Positions 7,117-10,092 of a stretch of DNA of 10,092 bases are shown in pieces (within the stretch, counting starts at the first letter, position 1; every line of letters begins with the position of its first letter). Origin of the DNA: an uncultured Chitinophagaceae bacterium (lineage in GTDB: Bacteria > Bacteroidota > Bacteroidia > Chitinophagales > Chitinophagaceae); the NCBI GenBank assembly GCA_946885335.1, contig CAMPGG010000111.1:1-10092 (forward strand). Reading direction: 5' to 3'. The translations under genes and the position numbers were made by a program. The notes below the pieces were generated by a model. That model was not told the DNA's origin and made no database searches. It saw nothing but the letters and a program-made list of their open reading frames with translations.

Positions 7117-8364
7117 TTAAATCAATTCAATCAGGGTAATTTCAGGTAAAATGCCCACCCGACCGGGATATCCTATAAATCCCAGGCCACGGTTAACGTA
7201 TAATTTCTGGTGTTTATTTTCATATAAACCGGCCCATTGGTTATAAACATACTGAACCGGGCTCCACCTGAAACCGGGAATTTCTACTCCAAATTGCATG
7301 CCGTGCGTGTGGCCAGCTAGCATCAGGTCAATATCATTATACTCAGTTCTTACTTCCGCATCCCAATGAGACGGATCATGGCTTAAAAGAATTTTAAATG
7401 GATGGTGTGATGAACCTGAATATGCTTTGGATAAATCACCATATTTGGGGAATCTTGCCTTATTACTCCAATTTTCCACCCCTAAAATGGCAATTTGCTC
7501 ATTTTCCTTTTCAATCACTACATGTTCATTCAACAATAATCGCCAGCCCATATTAGCATGAATGTTCTTCAGTTTATCCAGGTTCTGACTTTTGGCTTCC
7601 AGGCTTTCCCATTGCGCATAATCACCATAATCATGATTTCCCAAAACGGAAAATACACCCAGCGGCGCTTTTAACATCGAAAAAATCTCCTGCATGCCAT
7701 CCATTTCAGATGCCCTGTCATTCACCAGGTCGCCAGTAAATAAAATTAAATCAGGATTCATCCCCATGATCTGCTCAACTCCTTTCATAACAGCTGCTTT
7801 ATCGCTCAAACTGCCTGCATGTATATCGGATATCTGAACAACTTTTAATCCCCTGAAAGAATTTGGCAGATTGGGATATTTTAAGCTGACCTTTTTTACC
7901 TGGTAACGATAGCGATTGTTGAAGCCATAGATCAGTGAGGTGAATAGGCCACCGCCAATCAGTAACCCGGCCCAGCTTAAAAATGCAGAACGGGAAATAC
8001 CACCCTCTGAAATATTTTCGCCTTCTGTATTTTGATAGAATATTTTCCCGGCCACCCACTGAATGCCACGACGTAAATCATCGACCAGGAAAAAAGTGGA
8101 GGCAATAATCTTTGCAAAAAATAACCCGATGACGATGGCAAATAATGTACTCCTTAAAGTCCTGGGCATATTATCCAGGTTTATAAAAGGCAGCAATGCC
8201 ATCCAAATAATGGTAATGATCGCAAATCCCCAGTAAATTGAATGAATGATCAGCCTTGCTTTTTCGCTTGCCGTTTGTGAAACCATTTTTACTGCCTGGA
8301 AAACATAAATATCCAACAGGATCATAAAAGCAATAATAATCCACCAAAAAAAACTATTCACCAT
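7117..8364 (-). CDS. membrane-anchored metallophosphoesterase (calcineurin-like)
   Basis: This 415-residue protein has an N-terminal membrane part with about four helices (roughly 5-25, 40-60, 72-95 and 127-147) and a C-terminal calcineurin-like phosphoesterase domain from about residue 170. All metal-binding motifs are present: SDIH (Asp180, His182), GDLVND (Asp212), GNHDYG (Asn243, His244), LLSHDP (His329) and GHTHGMQFG (His352, His354), followed by the typical ending NRGLGFIGYPGR...LPEITLIEL. It is therefore a dinuclear-metal phosphohydrolase of the YkuE/YaeI-like type; the substrate is not evident, and lipid or nucleotide phosphoesters are possible. It begins 22 nt after the FMN reductase gene and is followed closely by the barrel gene, so the three probably form an operon. 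ATG at 8364 follows an AT-rich spacer without a Shine-Dalgarno. Confidence 0.93.
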   Translation of the reverse strand: MVNSFFWWIIIAFMILLDIYVFQAVKMVSQTASEKARLIIHSIYWGFAIITIIWMALLPFINLDNMPRTLRSTLFAIVIGLFFAKIIASTFFLVDDLRRGIQWVAGKIFYQNTEGENISEGGISRSAFLSWAGLLIGGGLFTSLIYGFNNRYRYQVKKVSLKYPNLPNSFRGLKVVQISDIHAGSLSDKAAVMKGVEQIMGMNPDLILFTGDLVNDRASEMDGMQEIFSMLKAPLGVFSVLGNHDYGDYAQWESLEAKSQNLDKLKNIHANMGWRLLLNEHVVIEKENEQIAILGVENWSNKARFPKYGDLSKAYSGSSHHPFKILLSHDPSHWDAEVRTEYNDIDLMLAGHTHGMQFGVEIPGFRWSPVQYVYNQWAGLYENKHQKLYVNRGLGFIGYPGRVGILPEITLIELI

Positions 8365-8386
8365 AATTATACAATTACATTAAATT

Positions 8387-8887
8387 TTAAAACCCTATAA
8401 ATGATTTTACCTGTTGTTCGATATTTTTCATCGTAGAAGGATCTGAAATATTTCCTTCATCATCTAAAATATCATTGACTTTTGATAAAGGCAACATAAA
8501 AGGCATCACCTGCATGTGCATATGATGCAGAATACTGGCCAAATGATCCATACCTCTTAAATTTCCGGCACGCCCGGTTGATACCCCAACCAGCATGGCC
8601 TTCTTATTTTTCCAGCAACTTTTCCAATCAGCTTCGTCAATCAATAACTTTAAAATGCCCGGAATACTGCCATTGTATTCAGGTGCTATAAAAATATATT
8701 TTGATGCTTTTTTCAAATATTGCTCTTCCAGTTGTAAAAATGATGCTGAACCTGCTTCAGGAAAAATATCTACCAGCGAAAGCAGGTCAGTCTCAATTCC
8801 ATGTCTCTTAAAAACCTGCTGGTAAATTTTAGCTATTCTAATGGTGGTGTTATTCTTCCTGTTAGTGCCTGAAATGATGGTGTACAT
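8387..8887 (-). CDS. NADPH-dependent FMN reductase family protein (flavodoxin-like oxidoreductase)
   Basis: From the ATG at 8887 the product has 166 residues, close to the family norm of 160-190. It opens with beta-strand 1 and the FMN-phosphate loop YTIISGTNRKNNTT (residues 2-15). It also has the family signature PEYNGSIPGILKLLIDE (69-85) and a third flavin-contact loop, GVSTGRAGNLRG (102-113). Such proteins are cytoplasmic FMN-binding, usually dimeric, reductases of quinones, azo compounds, chromate or free flavin; which of these applies here cannot be told. ATG at 8893 is also possible, and the frame runs up to a TTG at 8908. I chose 8887 because the family usually starts one or two residues before this strand and an AGGG lies 9 nt upstream. 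It is the first gene of the probable minus-strand operon. Confidence 0.9.
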   Translation of the reverse strand: MYTIISGTNRKNNTTIRIAKIYQQVFKRHGIETDLLSLVDIFPEAGSASFLQLEEQYLKKASKYIFIAPEYNGSIPGILKLLIDEADWKSCWKNKKAMLVGVSTGRAGNLRGMDHLASILHHMHMQVMPFMLPLSKVNDILDDEGNISDPSTMKNIEQQVKSFIGF

Positions 8888-8953
8888 ATGCATGATCCCT
8901 ATTAACAATACAACCGGGTATAAGTTGTCCTTAAATCTTAGCTATCGAAGACT

Positions 8954-8961
8954 TATTTTTG
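8954..8961 (+). promoter_or_regulatory. candidate -7 promoter element for the UPF0173 gene
   Basis: TATTTTTG at 8954-8961 is an exact match to the Bacteroidota -7 consensus TAnnTTTG and lies 49 nt before the ATG at 9011. No TTG stands at the usual distance upstream; the nearest, at 8925-8927, is 26 nt away, which is too far. The assignment therefore rests on the -7 box alone. In the same 123-nt divergent region I found no convincing minus-strand promoter for the FMN reductase operon. Confidence 0.35.
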
Positions 8962-9010
8962 CCGGATTCTATGAAAATTTATTTGATGAAAAGACTGTAA
9001 AACTACCACA

Positions 9011-9691
9011 ATGAAGCTAACTTTTTACGGACACGCTTGTTTTTCGGTTGAAGTAAATAACAAAAAATTAATGTTTGACCCTTTCATTAGCCCGAATGAA
9101 CTGGCTAAACATATTAATATTGCCGACATAGAAGCAGACTATATATTACTTACACATGGACACAGCGATCATATAGCGGATTGTGTTACCATTGCCCAGG
9201 CCACCGGAGCAAAAGTGATCTGTAATTTTGAAATTCATGAATGGTTAAATAAAAATGGTGTTCAGAACACCCACCCTATGAATACCGGGGGAAGATGGGA
9301 TTTTGAAGACTTTGAAGTAAAATGTGTAGTGGCGCAGCATTCCAGCAGTTTGCCTGATGGCAGTTATGGCGGCAACCCGATGGGGTTTATTATTTTTTCT
9401 GAAGAAGGTAATTTTTATAACAGTGGGGATACGGCACTCACGATGGATATGCAGTTAATACCCAAATGGGCAAAACTTAATTTTGCCGTATTGCCGATTG
9501 GCGACAATTTTACAATGGGCCCTGCTGATGCTATTGAAGCAGCCAAAATGATCAATTGCAACGAAATTTTAGGGGTACATTATGATACTTTTGGATATAT
9601 TGTCATCGATCACGAAAAAACTAAAAAAATGTTTGCAGATGCCGGGTTGACATTGCACCTGCCAGGTATTGGTAAAACAATCAGCCTCTAA
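9011..9691 (+). CDS. UPF0173 family metal-dependent hydrolase (metallo-beta-lactamase fold)
   Basis: The 226-residue protein is complete and of normal family length. It opens with MKLTFYGHACFSVE, typical of UPF0173. It carries the metallo-beta-lactamase motif THGHSDH (His49, His51, Asp53, His54), a third-site His110 in AQHSSS, the bridging Asp140 in NSGDT, the UPF0173-specific IGDNFTMGPADA (163-174) and His190 in GVHYDTFG. These residues bind one or two metals, usually zinc, for hydrolysis; members of this family are cytoplasmic and their natural substrate is not established. ATG at 9011 has no Shine-Dalgarno. It is divergent from the FMN reductase operon and lies 36 nt upstream of parA on the same strand with no terminator between, so cotranscription with parA is likely. 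Confidence 0.93.
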   Translation: MKLTFYGHACFSVEVNNKKLMFDPFISPNELAKHINIADIEADYILLTHGHSDHIADCVTIAQATGAKVICNFEIHEWLNKNGVQNTHPMNTGGRWDFEDFEVKCVVAQHSSSLPDGSYGGNPMGFIIFSEEGNFYNSGDTALTMDMQLIPKWAKLNFAVLPIGDNFTMGPADAIEAAKMINCNEILGVHYDTFGYIVIDHEKTKKMFADAGLTLHLPGIGKTISL

Positions 9692-9727
9692 ACCGTCTCT
9701 GTAAAAAAAATTCATTAGGTTTCCATT

Positions 9728-10092
9728 ATGCCAAAAATTATAGGAGTTGCAAATCAGAAAGGTGGAGTAGGAAAAACCACCACGGCTATTAACCTGGCGG
9801 CAAGTTTTGCTGTTTTGGAGTATAAAACTTTATTGGTGGATGCTGACCCCCAGGCAAACAGTACAACCGGGGTGGGTTTCGACCTGCATAACGTTACACA
9901 TAGTTTGTACGATTGCATGGTGAATAATGCCGGCGCAAAAGATGTTATTTTAAAAACGGATATTCCTAACCTTGATCTGATACCTTCTCATATAGACCTG
10001 GTAGGTGCCGAAATTGAAATGATCAATTATCCTAACAGGGAAATGGTTTTAAAAAACCTGCTGGATGCTGTTAAAGATCAATATGATTTTAT
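9728..10092 (+). CDS. parA: ParA/Soj family chromosome-partitioning ATPase (5' part, cut by the window edge)
   Basis: About 121 codons are present before the right edge and the frame is still open, against about 250-260 residues for a complete ParA. The deviant Walker A motif is intact, NQKGGVGKTTT (residues 9-19), including the signature Lys11 as well as Lys16. Walker A' LLVDADPQANST (35-46) follows, then the usual IPSHIDLVGAEIEM-like segment. ParA is a MinD/ParA-type ATPase that binds DNA non-specifically in its ATP form and, with ParB bound at parS, separates chromosome origins. The short N-terminus without a helix-turn-helix fits a chromosomal Soj-type rather than a large plasmid ParA. 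In Bacteroidota parB usually follows; this cannot be checked here. No parS-like 16-mer was noticed. Confidence 0.93.
   Translation, partial: MPKIIGVANQKGGVGKTTTAINLAASFAVLEYKTLLVDADPQANSTTGVGFDLHNVTHSLYDCMVNNAGAKDVILKTDIPNLDLIPSHIDLVGAEIEMINYPNREMVLKNLLDAVKDQYDF

Noticed and set aside
7799..8059. Minus-strand open frame of 86 codons in another frame of the phosphoesterase gene
   Set aside because: It overlaps the conserved metallophosphoesterase coding sequence on the same strand and shows no family resemblance.
1..10092. Frequent CCWGG pentamers across the window (around 40 by rough hand count), considered as a methylation or restriction signal
   Set aside because: CCSGG sites also look enriched and most occurrences fall in codon pairs such as acc-tgg or cc-agg, so codon and dinucleotide preference explains it better.
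1..10092. CRISPR arrays, tRNA/rRNA genes, insertion sequences, integrases, toxin-antitoxin or defence genes
   Set aside because: Read on both strands, no spaced direct repeats, cloverleaf-like segments, transposase motifs or defence-type domains were seen.

Overview
The window looks like a chromosomal segment of a Bacteroidota bacterium, most plausibly a Chitinophagaceae-type member. The evidence is: AT-rich DNA (roughly 38-40% GC by eye); a PorQ-like type IX secretion protein (T9SS is essentially confined to this phylum); two signal-peptide-bearing outer-membrane beta-barrel proteins; starts that mostly lack Shine-Dalgarno sequences; and candidate promoters of the Bacteroidota type (TTG, 17-23 nt, TAnnTTTG). 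The phylum call is well supported; the family call is an impression.

Layout. Positions 1-1508 (+) hold a tightly packed membrane gene pair: a single-span membrane protein with a GMYS motif, overlapped by a polytopic membrane protein that resembles the HTTM / vitamin K-dependent gamma-carboxylase-like superfamily. They end tail to tail against a minus-strand block. Positions 1505-5012 (-) hold lon (ATP-dependent protease La) followed 46 nt later by a porQ-like gene that appears to start with TTG. Positions 5013-5174 carry a candidate lon promoter and a clear intrinsic terminator that belongs to the next gene. Positions 5175-5759 (-) hold a small porin-family beta-barrel protein. Positions 5963-8887 (-) hold a likely three-gene operon in the order NADPH-dependent FMN reductase, membrane-anchored metallophosphoesterase, and an unrecognised outer-membrane beta-barrel protein. 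Positions 8888-9010 form a divergent intergenic region. Positions 9011-10092 (+) hold a UPF0173 metallo-beta-lactamase-fold hydrolase and then a ParA/Soj ATPase cut off by the right edge.

How it fits together. Much of the content concerns the cell envelope: T9SS, two outer-membrane barrels, a membrane phosphoesterase and a membrane gene pair. Lon and ParA are housekeeping genes. No tRNA, rRNA, CRISPR array, insertion sequence, integrase, phage gene or recognisable defence system was seen. Composition looks even across the window, so nothing suggests recent transfer. I did not find a convincing undescribed system. The parts least explained by known families are the membrane pair at 61-1508 and the beta-barrel protein at 5963-7027.
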